Made by a program: the position numbers and the translations under genes. The notes under the pieces were generated by a model that was not told where the DNA came from, ran no database searches, and saw only the letters and a list, made by a program, of their open reading frames with translations. Below, one piece after another: positions 54,179-63,402 of a stretch of 64,000 nucleotides of DNA. Each line of letters opens with the position of its first letter. Position 1 is the stretch's first letter. Location: contig NZ_JADBEB010000001.1 in assembly GCF_014874095.1 (NCBI RefSeq), positions 1,550,001-1,614,000 on the forward strand, read 5' to 3'. Source of the DNA: Plantactinospora soyae. Lineage in GTDB: Bacteria > Actinomycetota > Actinomycetes > Mycobacteriales > Micromonosporaceae.

Positions 54179-55798
54179 CTACCCCTCGATCGCGCCCCGG
54201 TCGACGAAGCTGAACGTCGCGTCGGGCGGGGAATCGCCGACGAACTGCACGTAGATCTCCGACCTGGCGTCGTCCCACTGCACGAAGCCGTGTTCGTCAT
54301 TGAAGATCGTGTACGTCGGCCGACCCTTGTCGTCCTTCTTGCCGGTGGGCGTGAGCGTGAAGAGCGTCGCCTTGGTGGGCGCGCAGCCGGTTCCGACCAG
54401 CGAAGCCGAGTCGCTCGGGCTGTACTTCACGCCGAGGCAGGTCTGCGCGCCGTGGTTGGGCTGCATCGACTTGATCATGTATTCGACGCCCAGCGGAACG
54501 AGGGCGAACTGGGCGTCCGCGCCCGTGCCGTCGGATACCGCCACCCGGTCGGGAAGGGGCAGGGCAAGATCCCGGTCCTCCTCGACGAAATGGATGAGGG
54601 TACGTCGGGTCCCGGCGAGGATGGCGGCGTTCCCGGTCTGCACGGGCAAGGGCGCCGGCTTCGACGAGCCGGTCGGCGAGCCGGCCGAGGGGCCGGGCGC
54701 GCCGGCCGACGACGCGGTGCTCCCCGCTCCGGTGCGGTCGGCGCCGTTGTCCAGCAGCCTGTTGCCCAGGAGGCCGGAGACCAGCAGAACCGCGAGGGTG
54801 CCCACGGCGATGCCCACCCCCGCGAACAGGCGGCGCCGCGGCCGTCCCGCATCCGTGCCACGATCTTGCACCGGCGTGTTCCGGTCGATGGTCGCCGGCC
54901 GGACGGGGTAGGCCGGCACCGCCCCCGCCGGTATCGGCTGGGTCGGTGCCGCACCGTCCGGTCGGTCCGCGGCCAGAAGCAGGTCGAGTAGTTCCCGGGC
55001 CGTCGGCCGCTCGGCCGGATCCTTGGCGAGGGTCCGGGCGACGATGCCGCGCAACGGCACGGGCAGGCCGTCCAGCATCGGCGGCTGGGTCAGGATGCGC
55101 ATCGCGGTGGCCGCCGCCGAGTCCGCCGCGAACGGCGTCCGGCCGGTGCCCGCGAAGGTGACCACCGCACCCCAGGCGAAGACGTCGGCGGCGGGACTCA
55201 TCCGCGGGCCGGGCTGCTCGTCGAAGCGTTCCGGCGCCATGTAGGCGACGGTCCCGACCACCTGATCGGTACGGGTGTGCTGGCTGGTCGCCTCCAGCGG
55301 CCGGGCGATGCCGAAGTCGATCACCTTGAGGCCGCCCAGCGCGAAGAGCACGTTGCCCGGCTTGAGGTCGCGGTGGATCACCCCGGCGCCGTGGATCGCG
55401 GCCAGCGCGGTGGCGATGCCGAGCGCCGCGCTGTGCAGCGCCCCGGGCGAGAGTGGCCCCCGCTCGCGGACCACGTCCGCCAGGTCCGGTCCGTCGACAT
55501 ACTCGACCACCAGGTACGGCGGGTCGTGGTCGAGATCCGCGTCGAGCACCTCCGCGGTGCAGAACGGCGGCACCTGCCGGGCCCGGGCGACCTCGCTGCG
55601 GAACCGGCCGAGGAACTCGCGATCACGGGTGAACTCGGTCCGGACGACCTTGATCGCGACCCGCCGGCCCTGCGGTGAGCGCCCCAGGAACACCGTGCCC
55701 ATACCGCCCGAGCCGAGTCGGGCGAGCAACTCGTAACCGCCGAGGTGGTCCGGGTCGCCCGCGTGCAGGGAAAGACTCGACAAATCCGTACCCTCCAC
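54179..55798 (-). CDS. Membrane Ser/Thr protein kinase (PknB-like kinase domain)
   Basis: The protein has 539 residues. The kinase domain (about 20-280) has the glycine loop GSGGMGTVFLG, K50 in VAIKVV, the catalytic HRDLKPGN with D144 and N149, and D161 of DFG. A Pro-rich linker follows, then one membrane helix (GVGIAVGTLAVLLVSGLL, about 335-355) and an extracellular domain of about 160 residues without PASTA repeats, containing QTCLGVKYSP and FVQWDDARSEIYVQF. It probably phosphorylates cytoplasmic targets in response to an outside signal, which is unknown. It lies alone between two oppositely oriented tRNA-Lys genes. Confidence 0.93.
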   Translation of the reverse strand: MEGTDLSSLSLHAGDPDHLGGYELLARLGSGGMGTVFLGRSPQGRRVAIKVVRTEFTRDREFLGRFRSEVARARQVPPFCTAEVLDADLDHDPPYLVVEYVDGPDLADVVRERGPLSPGALHSAALGIATALAAIHGAGVIHRDLKPGNVLFALGGLKVIDFGIARPLEATSQHTRTDQVVGTVAYMAPERFDEQPGPRMSPAADVFAWGAVVTFAGTGRTPFAADSAAATAMRILTQPPMLDGLPVPLRGIVARTLAKDPAERPTARELLDLLLAADRPDGAAPTQPIPAGAVPAYPVRPATIDRNTPVQDRGTDAGRPRRRLFAGVGIAVGTLAVLLVSGLLGNRLLDNGADRTGAGSTASSAGAPGPSAGSPTGSSKPAPLPVQTGNAAILAGTRRTLIHFVEEDRDLALPLPDRVAVSDGTGADAQFALVPLGVEYMIKSMQPNHGAQTCLGVKYSPSDSASLVGTGCAPTKATLFTLTPTGKKDDKGRPTYTIFNDEHGFVQWDDARSEIYVQFVGDSPPDATFSFVDRGAIEG

Positions 55799-55959
55799 GG
55801 TCTGCGGACGCCGAGGGGCACACTATCGCGCGCCCAGCGCGTCCCGCGAGCCCCGTCAGGGTGTACGGGGCGAACTCAGCCGTCCATTTCGTCGGCCAAC
55901 TCGCCCCCCGTCGTCCGCAATCGACGCCGACGACGGTTCCGGTACCGTAGGTGGCCGGC

Positions 55960-56032
55960 GGGCCGCTAGCTCAATTGGCAGAGCTGAGGACTTTTAATCC
56001 TTAGGTTCGGGGTTCGAGTCCCCGGCGGCCCA
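55960..56032 (+). tRNA. tRNA-Lys (anticodon TTT), second gene
   Basis: This 73-nt gene has acceptor GGGCCGC/GCGGCCC, D arm TAGCTCAATTGGCAGAGC, anticodon loop CTTTTAA (anticodon TTT), T arm CGGGGTTCGAGTCCCCG, discriminator A and no encoded CCA. It has the same anticodon as the gene at 54006-54078 but differs in the acceptor, anticodon and T stems. Confidence 0.95.
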
Positions 56033-56170
56033 CATATGTCCGGTTCTCCGTTGGACCCGGCCGGATGATCTCCTTGGTGGTGGACGGCTCGGGGCCGGCG
56101 GCGATGCCCAGCTGTGATGTAGGCGTCCGCGACGAGATGCCTGTTCACCGCCCATGGCAAGATCTGCCTG

Positions 56171-59100
56171 GTGCAGATCGGGATGCTCGGATCGTTCGAG
56201 GTTCGCACGGACGACGGCAGCATCGCCGACGTGCCGGGCGCCCGGCTGCGTGGGCTGTTGATCGCCCTCGCGCTCGAACCCGGCCGGGTGGTCCAGAAGG
56301 CGGCGCTCGTCGACTGGATCTGGGGTGAGCGCCCGCCCGCCGACGCGACGAACGCCCTGCACCGGCTGGTTTCCCGGCTGCGGAAGGTATTGCCGGAGGG
56401 ATCGGTCGAGGGGCATACCGACGGCTACCGGTTGGCGGTGGAACCCGACGCCGTCGACGCCGTACGGTTCGAGCGCCTCGTCAGCGCGGGCCAGGTCCGG
56501 AACGACGATCCACGCCGGGTACGGCTGCTGCGCGAGGCGCTCGCCCTGTGGCGCGGTACCGCCATGCAGGACGTCGGCCTGCCGGACAGCGCGGCGTTCA
56601 ACGCGGCGGTCACCCGGCTCGAGGGGCTACGCCTGACCGCCCTGGAGGATCGGGTCGATGCGGAGATCGGCCTCGGCCACGGTACGGAGCTGGTCACCGA
56701 ACTGACCGACATGGTTGCCGCCCATCCGATGCGAGAACGGCTTGTCGCCGCGCTGATCCGTGCCCTCGCCTCGGCCGGTCGGGACAGCGAGGCGCTGCTC
56801 GTGTACCAGCGTACGAAGGAGGCCCTGGCCGACGCGTTGGGCGTCGACCCCTCGCCGGAGCTGTCCGCGTTGCACGTCGCGCTGCTGCGGGGCGAGTTGG
56901 GGCGGCGGGAGGAAACCCGGAAGACCAACCTCCGTGCCGAACTCACCAGCTTCGTCGGCAAGGACGCCGATGTCGCCGCGGTCCACGAGCTGGTTGCCGA
57001 ACATCGGCTCACCACCCTGATCGGGCCGGGCGGCTCGGGGAAGACCCGGCTGGCCACGGAGACCGCGCGCACGCTGCTCGGCGACCTGCCGGGCGGGGCC
57101 TGGCTGGTGGAACTCGCCGCCATCGGCGCGGACGGTGACGTGGCGCAGGCGACGCTCGCCGGGCTCGGGCTGCGGGACGCTCTGCTCGGCGAGGCGACGA
57201 ACGCGGACCCGACGGAACGGCTCATCGCCGCGATCCGCGATCGGGAGGCGCTGCTGGTCCTGGACAACTGTGAGCACGTGATCGAGACCGCCGCGACGCT
57301 GGCCCATCGCGTACTCGGGGAGTGCCGGCGGCTGCGGATCCTGGCGACGAGCAGGGAGCCGCTCGGCATCACCGGTGAGGCGCTGTGGCTGGTCGAGCCG
57401 CTGGCCCTGCCGGAGGAGGATGCCGACCCGGACGATTTCAGCTCCTCGCCAGCGGTCGTGTTGCTGCGGGACCGGGCGGGCGCGGTACGCAAGGATCTCG
57501 CCTTCGACGCCCACACGTTGTCGACGATGGCGCGTGTCTGCCGGGCGCTGGACGGAATGCCGCTGGCGATCGAACTCGCCGCAGCCAGGTTGCGCACCAT
57601 GTCCCTCGATCAACTCGCCCACCGGCTCGACGACCGGTTCCGCCTGCTGACCGGCGGTAGCCGTACCGCGTTGCCACGGCATCGGACGCTGCGCGCGGTG
57701 GTCGACTGGAGTTGGGAGTTGCTCACCGACGCCGAACGGCTGGTCCTGCGGCGGCTGTCGGTGTTCACCGCCGGGGCCAGCCTGGAGGCGGCCGAGCGGG
57801 TCTGCGCCGAGAACGGGATCGAGCAGGACGAGGTGCTCGAGTTGCTCACCTCGCTGGTCGAGAAGTCGCTGCTGCGTACCGACGGCAGCCGCGCGCCGCG
57901 TTACCGGATGCTCGGCACGATCAAGGAGTACGCCGGGAACCGGCTCGTGGAGGCGGGGGAATCGGACCTCGCACGCCAGGCGCATCTCGCCTACTTCACC
58001 GAACTCGCCGAGACCGCCGACCCGCATCTTCGCCGCGCCGAGCAACTGGAATGGCTCGCCGCGCTCGATGTCGAGCACGACAACATCAGTTCCGCGATGC
58101 GTGGTGCGCTCGCGGCCGGCGAGGCGTACGGCGCGATGCGGCTCGCGGCGGGCGCCGGCTGGTACTGGTGGCTCAGCGGGCGCAAGGCCGAGGGCCTCGA
58201 ACTGGTCACCGCGGCCACCCGGACGCCCGGCGAGGTGACCGACGACATCCGGGCCGTCGTGTACGCCCTTGTCGTGCACTTCATCAGCTCCGGACGGGCC
58301 GACGAGCACCAGGTGGCGGAGTGGATCCACAAGGGGTACCAGTCGAGTCTGCGCGCCCAGCGACGCCACCCGCTGTTGGGGTTCGTCGTTCCGCTGGAAC
58401 GGATGTTGGAGGCGCCGGACGCGTTCCTGCCCGCCTGGGAAGCACTGCTGGACGACGGGGACCCCTGGGTACGCGCACTGGCCCGGCTTCAGCTCGGGAA
58501 GATGCGGATCATGCTCGGCCAGGAGGGGCCGGAGGCGGACGCGCATCTCGAGATGGCGCTCACCGAGTTCCGGGCCATCGGCGAACGGTTCGGAATCTCG
58601 TTCGCACTGACGGAGCTGGCGGACCGGCTCGCCACGCGCGGTGAGTTCGCCGGAGCGTGCGAGTACTACGAGCAGGCGGTCGAGGTGGTCACCCCGGTCG
58701 GTGCCACCGAGGATGTCATCCGGATGCGGTCGCGACAGGCGCGGCTGTACTGGCTGCTGGGCGACGAGGAGTCCAGCGCGGCCGCGATAGCCGAGGCGCA
58801 ACGGTGCGCGGAACGGGTGACCTGGCCGGACGCGCTGGCCGAACTGGCCCTCGCGAAGGCGGAGATCGCCTACTGGGGCGGCAACGCCGAGGAGGCGCAC
58901 CGACAACTCGACGTCGCGACGACCATGCTGGGCGACGAAGCAGAGCGGCCGAACATCCGGGCGGTGACCCACGACCTGCTCGGCTACCTTGTCGACGATC
59001 TCGCCGAGGCCCGTACGCACCGGGCGGTGGCCGCTCAGGCGGCTGCCGAGGCGGGGCACGCACCCCTGATCGCGCAGGTACTCGTCGGAGTCGCCGACCT

Positions 59101-59311
59101 GGCCCTCCGCCGGGAACAGTACGAGCAGGCCGCGCGGCTGCTCGCGGCCAGCGCCGCCGTACGCGGGATGCCGGATCGTTCCCACCCGGATCTGGCCCGG
59201 ATCGAGCAGGCGGCGCGGCACCGCCTCGGCGACCCGGGGTTCGCCGAGGCGACTCGAGAAGGCACGCTGACGAACTGGTCCCAACTGGTCGAGGTCACGC
59301 TCGCCGCCTGA
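56171..59311 (+). CDS. BTAD / NB-ARC transcriptional regulator (SARP-like)
   Basis: This 1046-residue AfsR-type protein starts with an OmpR-like winged helix (QIGMLGSFEVRTDDGS, ADVPGARLRGLLIAL), then a BTAD domain (about 95-240, with LLREALALWRG and the C-terminal EALADALGVDPSPELSALH). An NB-ARC ATPase follows: Walker A GPGGSGKT with K291 and Walker B LLVLDNCEHVI. The C-terminal half is a helix-rich TPR-like region. Such proteins activate secondary-metabolite and stress genes in response to ATP and ligand binding. No biosynthetic cluster is visible here, so its targets are elsewhere or it acts on the ABC/DUF4097 genes nearby. Confidence 0.9.
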   Translation: MQIGMLGSFEVRTDDGSIADVPGARLRGLLIALALEPGRVVQKAALVDWIWGERPPADATNALHRLVSRLRKVLPEGSVEGHTDGYRLAVEPDAVDAVRFERLVSAGQVRNDDPRRVRLLREALALWRGTAMQDVGLPDSAAFNAAVTRLEGLRLTALEDRVDAEIGLGHGTELVTELTDMVAAHPMRERLVAALIRALASAGRDSEALLVYQRTKEALADALGVDPSPELSALHVALLRGELGRREETRKTNLRAELTSFVGKDADVAAVHELVAEHRLTTLIGPGGSGKTRLATETARTLLGDLPGGAWLVELAAIGADGDVAQATLAGLGLRDALLGEATNADPTERLIAAIRDREALLVLDNCEHVIETAATLAHRVLGECRRLRILATSREPLGITGEALWLVEPLALPEEDADPDDFSSSPAVVLLRDRAGAVRKDLAFDAHTLSTMARVCRALDGMPLAIELAAARLRTMSLDQLAHRLDDRFRLLTGGSRTALPRHRTLRAVVDWSWELLTDAERLVLRRLSVFTAGASLEAAERVCAENGIEQDEVLELLTSLVEKSLLRTDGSRAPRYRMLGTIKEYAGNRLVEAGESDLARQAHLAYFTELAETADPHLRRAEQLEWLAALDVEHDNISSAMRGALAAGEAYGAMRLAAGAGWYWWLSGRKAEGLELVTAATRTPGEVTDDIRAVVYALVVHFISSGRADEHQVAEWIHKGYQSSLRAQRRHPLLGFVVPLERMLEAPDAFLPAWEALLDDGDPWVRALARLQLGKMRIMLGQEGPEADAHLEMALTEFRAIGERFGISFALTELADRLATRGEFAGACEYYEQAVEVVTPVGATEDVIRMRSRQARLYWLLGDEESSAAAIAEAQRCAERVTWPDALAELALAKAEIAYWGGNAEEAHRQLDVATTMLGDEAERPNIRAVTHDLLGYLVDDLAEARTHRAVAAQAAAEAGHAPLIAQVLVGVADLALRREQYEQAARLLAASAAVRGMPDRSHPDLARIEQAARHRLGDPGFAEATREGTLTNWSQLVEVTLAA

Positions 59312-59326
59312 CCAGCGCCTCGGAGG

Positions 59327-60163
59327 TCAGCTCGCCGCGCGTCCGATGGTGATGTCGCCGTGCCGCGTACTGGCGTGGACCGTGACCCTGTGATCGGACG
59401 TGCCAGGGTTCTCCTGGGACGGTACGGAGTTGCACACCGATCCTCGCTTGCTGGTGGCGTCCACCCTGGCGGCGGTGCCCTCGCTGATCCCGACCTCGAT
59501 GTTTCCCGAATGGTTCGACAGCTCCGCCTGGCCGTGGGTCAACCGGCCGATCCGGATGGCGCCGTCGCCCGTCCTGGCGGTGACGCTGCCGTCGGCGCGG
59601 TCGATGTCGAAACCGCCGCTGCCGCTGCTGAGGTCGAGGTCGGACGAGGCGTGGCCGATCCAGATCTGCCCGCCCGAGTTCGACAGCTTGACGACGTCCT
59701 CGACCTCGCTGATCCGCATCGCGAACGCCGCGCCGTCGATGGTGGCGCGCTCGGCGATGTGGCCGATCGTGACCTCACCGGCCGAGATGTTCGCCTGGAG
59801 CGCGTCGATGCGGTCGAGCTGGACCCGACCCGACGCCATGTGCAGCTCGCACTCGCCGAACGAGCCGTCAGCGTGGACATCCGAGTACGCCAGGTACGAG
59901 ATCAGGCTGGAGCCGGTGGGCAGGTCGATCGCGATGGCGACCGAGCCGTTCCTGTCCCCGGAGGTGGTGGTGTTGACCGACAGCTGACCGCCGGTGAAGT
60001 CGACCCTGGTCCGGTCGGCCACCCTGACGTCGGACTTGCTCGCCTTGTCGATCGGTTCGACCAGCACCACGGTGTCGGTCCGGTCGCTCGCGGTGACCCG
60101 TACCCGAGCACCGGCGACGACAACGGTGGCGACGATGGGTCCTGGCGTGGCGTAGGTAGGCAT
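59327..60163 (-). CDS. DUF4097-family beta-strand repeat protein
   Basis: This 278-residue protein is built of short beta repeats (DGSVTARTGDGAIRIGRLTHGQAELSNHSGNIEVG, TRHGDITIGRA), the DUF4097 right-handed beta-helix type. No signal peptide is seen. DUF4097 genes commonly sit beside daunorubicin-resistance type ABC transporters in actinobacteria, as here, but their role is unknown. It is convergent with the BTAD regulator, 15 bp apart. GGAGAG lies close to the ATG. Confidence 0.88.
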   Translation of the reverse strand: MPTYATPGPIVATVVVAGARVRVTASDRTDTVVLVEPIDKASKSDVRVADRTRVDFTGGQLSVNTTTSGDRNGSVAIAIDLPTGSSLISYLAYSDVHADGSFGECELHMASGRVQLDRIDALQANISAGEVTIGHIAERATIDGAAFAMRISEVEDVVKLSNSGGQIWIGHASSDLDLSSGSGGFDIDRADGSVTARTGDGAIRIGRLTHGQAELSNHSGNIEVGISEGTAARVDATSKRGSVCNSVPSQENPGTSDHRVTVHASTRHGDITIGRAAS

Positions 60164-60175
60164 GCCATCTCTCCT

Positions 60176-60335
60176 TCAGTCTCGTACCTGGTCTGGTGGT
60201 CGGCGGCTCAGCGTGTGCCGCACCGGTCCGGACGCCTGCGGCGCGCGCTCGTTGGCGAGCGCGCGCCGGATCAGTTCGTCGTTGACGGCTCGGGGCAGCC
60301 CGATCAGGCTTTTCGGAAGGCCGTAGCCCGGGAGG
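60176..60335 (-). pseudogene. Possible 3' remnant of a small ORF between permease and DUF4097 genes
   Basis: An open frame on the minus strand encodes GLPKSLIGLPRAVNDELIRR followed by ALANERAP and an Arg/Pro-rich end, and stops 12 bp before the DUF4097 ATG. Third codon positions are mostly G or C, as in a real gene, but no ATG, GTG or TTG occurs in this frame after the permease stop or within the last part of the permease. It may be the tail of a gene whose start was lost, or read by frameshift from the permease end. Similar loci often carry a HicB-like gene near DUF4097, but I cannot match this peptide to it. Confidence 0.3.
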
Positions 60336-61085
60336 TCAGGCGCGCTTCTGGAAGGTGGAACCCGCCCACAGGTACCCGACGAGGGCGATGCCGACGCACC
60401 AGGCGATGGCGGTGATCGCGGCGGTGGAGGACGGTGCGCCGTTGAGCAACCCGCGCAGGGTCTCGATGATCGGCGTGAAGGGCTGGTACTCCGCGAACTG
60501 CCGCAGGCCGGGTCCCATCTTCTCGGCCGGTACGATCGCGCTGCTGAAGAACGGCAGCATGACCAGCGGCACCGAGGCCAGACCCGCCGTCTCCGGAGAC
60601 TTCGCCGCCAGCCCCAGGGCGACCGTGAACCAGCCGGTCGCGAAGCCGAGCAGCACGACGACGCCGACCACGCCGAGCCAGTCGAGGGAACTCGCCGACG
60701 GGCTGAATCCCAGCAGGAAGGCCACCCCGATCAGGGCCGCGATGGCGATCAGGTTGGTCAGCACACTGGCGACGACGTGACCGGCCAGCACCGCGCCACG
60801 GGAGACGTCCATGACCTTGAACCGGTTGATGATGCCCTTCGTCATGTCCGAGTTCACCGAGGTCGCGGTGGCCCCCAGCCCGTAACAGACCGCCAACAGC
60901 ATCAGTCCCGGCGTCGCGTAGTCGATGTAGTCGACACCGACGTTGAAGGCGTCACCGAACATGTAGACGAACATCAACATGATCACGATCGGCATCAGGA
61001 CCGCGTTGAACACCGAGGTCGGGTTCCGGGCGATGTGCTTGAAGTTGCGACGCAACATCACCATCGAGTGGGACTTGGCGCTCAT
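60336..61085 (-). CDS. ABC-2 type transporter permease (DrrB-like)
   Basis: The protein has 249 residues with six predicted membrane helices and the ABC-2 family layout: RNFKHIARNPTSVFNAVLMPIVIMLMFVYMFG at the N-terminus and SAIVPAEKMGPGLRQFAEYQPFTPIIETLRGLL near the C-terminus, which is the ABC-2 signature of DrrB-type exporters. It pairs with the ATPase gene that overlaps it by 4 bp (ATGA). Export of a drug or lipid-like compound is likely; the substrate is unknown. Confidence 0.92.
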   Translation of the reverse strand: MSAKSHSMVMLRRNFKHIARNPTSVFNAVLMPIVIMLMFVYMFGDAFNVGVDYIDYATPGLMLLAVCYGLGATATSVNSDMTKGIINRFKVMDVSRGAVLAGHVVASVLTNLIAIAALIGVAFLLGFSPSASSLDWLGVVGVVVLLGFATGWFTVALGLAAKSPETAGLASVPLVMLPFFSSAIVPAEKMGPGLRQFAEYQPFTPIIETLRGLLNGAPSSTAAITAIAWCVGIALVGYLWAGSTFQKRA

Positions 61086-62023
61086 TTCGCGTCCACCTCC
61101 GTGCTGTGGCCCGTCAGGGCGAGGAATACGTCGTCGAGGTCTGGGGTGTGCACGGAGAACTCCTCGGCACTGAGCGAGTGCTCATCGAGCCGGTCCAGCA
61201 GGGCCCGCAGGGTCTTCGTCCCACCGTCGCCGGGAACCCGCAGGGCCAGTGCCTCGTCGTCCCGGGTCGAGCCGGCCAGGACCCGCGCGGCCGCGTCGAG
61301 TTGGACGGCGTCGGTGAACCGGAGCCGGACATGGCTGCCGGGGACCTGGCGCTTGAGGTCGTCGGGAGTGCCCTGGGCAACCAGGCGGCCCTGGTTGAGC
61401 ACCGCGACCCGGTCGGCTAGCTGGTCGGCTTCCTCGAGGTACTGGGTGGTGAGGAAGATGGTCACGCCATCGGCCACCAGCTCGCGGACGATCTCCCACA
61501 TCGTGCGGCGGCTGCGCGGATCCAACCCTGTCGTCGGCTCGTCCAGGAAGATGATCCGTGGCTTGCCGACCAGCGTCATCGCCAGGTCCAGCTTCCGGCG
61601 CATACCCCCGGAGTACGTCGACGCCGACTTCTGCGCCGACTCCACCAGATCGAACCGCTCCAGCAGCTCCGTGACGACCCGCCTACCCTCGGCGGAACCC
61701 ATCCGCTTCAGATCCGCCATCAGCTGCAGGTTCTCCTGCCCCGACAGCAGTTCGTCCACCGCCGCGAACTGACCGGTGACCCCGACCGCCGCGCGTACGG
61801 CCTTGGCCTCGGTCGCGACGTCATGCCCGGCGACGCGTACCGTCCCGCCGTCGGCCTTCATCAGCGTGGTCAGCACGTTCACCGTCGTCGTCTTGCCCGC
61901 CCCGTTCGGGCCGAGCAGGGAGAAGACCGTACCCGCGGGAACATCCAGATCGATGCCGTCGAGCACGATCTTGTTCCCGAAAGCCTTGCGTAGCCCGGAA
62001 ACTTCAATCGCTGAACTTCTCAT
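61082..62023 (-). CDS. ABC transporter ATP-binding protein (DrrA-like)
   Basis: The protein has about 313 residues. Walker A GPNGAGKT, Q-loop VTGQFAAVDELLSG, signature YSGGMRRK and Walker B IIFLDEPT are intact, and H-loop residues follow in TTQYLEEAD. The C-terminal extension fits the daunorubicin-resistance (DrrA) subfamily. It drives the permease encoded downstream. ATG at 62023 is taken as the start; a GTG ten codons earlier also exists, with poor spacing to its ribosome site. Confidence 0.93.
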   Translation of the reverse strand: MRSSAIEVSGLRKAFGNKIVLDGIDLDVPAGTVFSLLGPNGAGKTTTVNVLTTLMKADGGTVRVAGHDVATEAKAVRAAVGVTGQFAAVDELLSGQENLQLMADLKRMGSAEGRRVVTELLERFDLVESAQKSASTYSGGMRRKLDLAMTLVGKPRIIFLDEPTTGLDPRSRRTMWEIVRELVADGVTIFLTTQYLEEADQLADRVAVLNQGRLVAQGTPDDLKRQVPGSHVRLRFTDAVQLDAAARVLAGSTRDDEALALRVPGDGGTKTLRALLDRLDEHSLSAEEFSVHTPDLDDVFLALTGHSTEVDAK

Positions 62024-62134
62024 GCCGACTACGATCGGCGGCCGGCCTGACACCCCCCTGTCATGCCCCTGACACGCCCACTGTCACGGTGTTCGCCCTC
62101 GTCACACCTGCACACCACCCGGGCTCACACGGGA

Positions 62135-62182
62135 CCGGCCGCCGTCCGTACGCCTCGGAGCGAGGCGACGGACGACGGCCGG
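62135..62182 (-). terminator. Long hairpin terminator of the sigma factor gene
   Basis: Arms of 22-23 nt (CCGGCCGCCGTCCGTACGCC and on) pair around a GAG loop with one mismatch and one bulged base, 20 bp beyond the sigma gene stop. It separates that transcript from the ABC transporter genes. Confidence 0.82.
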
Positions 62183-62202
62183 GAAGCTGCCGGTTGGCTC
62201 TC

Positions 62203-63057
62203 TCAGTACGTGTCGCCGAGCTGGCCGCGGAGTTTGGTGAGGGCGCGGGTGAGGAGTCGGCTGATGTGCATCTGGGAGACGCCGATCTGCTCGGCGATCT
62301 GGGACTGGGTGAGGTTGCCGTAGAAGCGGAGGGTGAGGATCTTCTGCTCGCGCTCGTCGAGGGTGGCCAGGGCGGGGCCGAGGGCGACCCGGAGTTCGGC
62401 GAGTTCGTATTCGCCGTCCTCGCCGCCGAGCATGTCGCCGAGTTCGGTGGCGCGTTCGCCGTCGCCGGTCGGGGTGGACAGGGAGACGGCGTTGTAGGCG
62501 CGGGCGCCTTCGAGGCCTTCGAGGACCTCTTCCTCGGTGAGGTTGAGGTGGCGGGCGATGTCGGTGACGGTCGGGGAGCGGCCGAGGGTCTGGAGCAGGT
62601 TGCTGTTGGCTTCGCTGATGGCGAGGCGGAGTTCCTGGAGTCGGCGGGGTACGCGGATGTCCCAGGTGCGGTCGCGGAAGTGTCGTTTGAGTTCGCCGAT
62701 GATGGTCGGGATGGCGTAGCCGGCGAAGTCGACGCCGCGGGTGGGGTCGAATTTGTCGATGGCTTTGATGAGTCCGACGGCGGCGGTCTGGATGAGGTCG
62801 TCGGTGGGTTCGCCGCGTCCGCTGTAGCGGTGGGCGAGGTGGTTGGCCAGGGGGATCCAGGCTTCGATGGCCTTGGCGCGCAGGGCGGGTCGGGAGGGGT
62901 GCTGCGCGGGTAGTGCGGTCATGGCCAGGAGCAGGTCGGTGGCGCTGTCGGCGAGGGCGCCGGACTTGGCGGGGAACCGGGTGCGGGTCTCGACGGCGAC
63001 GGTGGCCGGAGCCTCGGACTCGGTGGTGGTGGCCCGGGTGGTGGTCGGTGCGGTCAT
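62203..63057 (-). CDS. RNA polymerase sigma factor, SigB/SigF/SigG family
   Basis: The protein has 284 residues. Region 2 is clear (YSGRGEPTDDLIQTAAVGLIKAIDKFDPTRGVDFAGYAIPTIIGELKRHFRD), region 3 follows (VPRRLQELRLAISEANS), and region 4 contains LDEREQKILTLRFYGNLTQSQIAEQIGVSQMHISRLL. This is the SigB/SigF stress and development group, which is controlled by RsbW-type anti-sigma factors and STAS antagonists. No anti-sigma gene is adjacent. Codon use leans to C-ending codons such as CGC more than in the neighbours, where CGG is common. GGAGG lies 5-6 nt before the ATG. Confidence 0.94.
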   Translation of the reverse strand: MTAPTTTRATTTESEAPATVAVETRTRFPAKSGALADSATDLLLAMTALPAQHPSRPALRAKAIEAWIPLANHLAHRYSGRGEPTDDLIQTAAVGLIKAIDKFDPTRGVDFAGYAIPTIIGELKRHFRDRTWDIRVPRRLQELRLAISEANSNLLQTLGRSPTVTDIARHLNLTEEEVLEGLEGARAYNAVSLSTPTGDGERATELGDMLGGEDGEYELAELRVALGPALATLDEREQKILTLRFYGNLTQSQIAEQIGVSQMHISRLLTRALTKLRGQLGDTY

Positions 63058-63402
63058 GGTGGTCCTCCCTGCACCTCTCAGCGACCTGCGCCTGGTGGCG
63101 CTCAGTGGTGGTGGTCGTAGTGGTCCGCTGTGGTGGTGTTCGTGGTGGTGGTAATCCGTTCAGACATCACCTTAGCCCGATCGTCCTGCCGAAAGCTAGC
63201 CGAACGGCTGATGGATTAAAGGGGTAAAAGCCTCGACTTTCCCCCATAACAGCGACAGCTCCGCCAACTTCCGCCACCACCGGCCGCCGGATTTGTTGAA
63301 TCACATCGCCGCGCCCCCCGCCACGAGATGATTACCGCCTGTGAACTGGCGGCGGAACGGCGCGGGTGACCGGGTACGCCCGGGCGACGACGGGGACGTG
63401 GC
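63058..63402. other. Divergent intergenic region, sigma factor / LtrA-like gene
   Basis: About 345 bp separate two divergent genes. A GTG/GGT trinucleotide-rich stretch lies at 63098-63152, then a more AT-rich part at 63150-63310 (GATTAAAGGGGTAAAAGC) that probably holds the promoters. I saw no convincing -35/-10 pair or large palindrome. Confidence 0.5.

Noticed and set aside
55966-56223. Minus-strand ORF containing GPPGTRTPNLRIKSPQLCQL
   Set aside because: It is a translation across the tRNA-Lys gene and its flank, a well-known annotation artefact.
56171-60163. Secondary-metabolite gene cluster around the BTAD regulator
   Set aside because: No synthase, thioesterase or tailoring genes are present; only a DUF4097 gene and an ABC exporter lie nearby.
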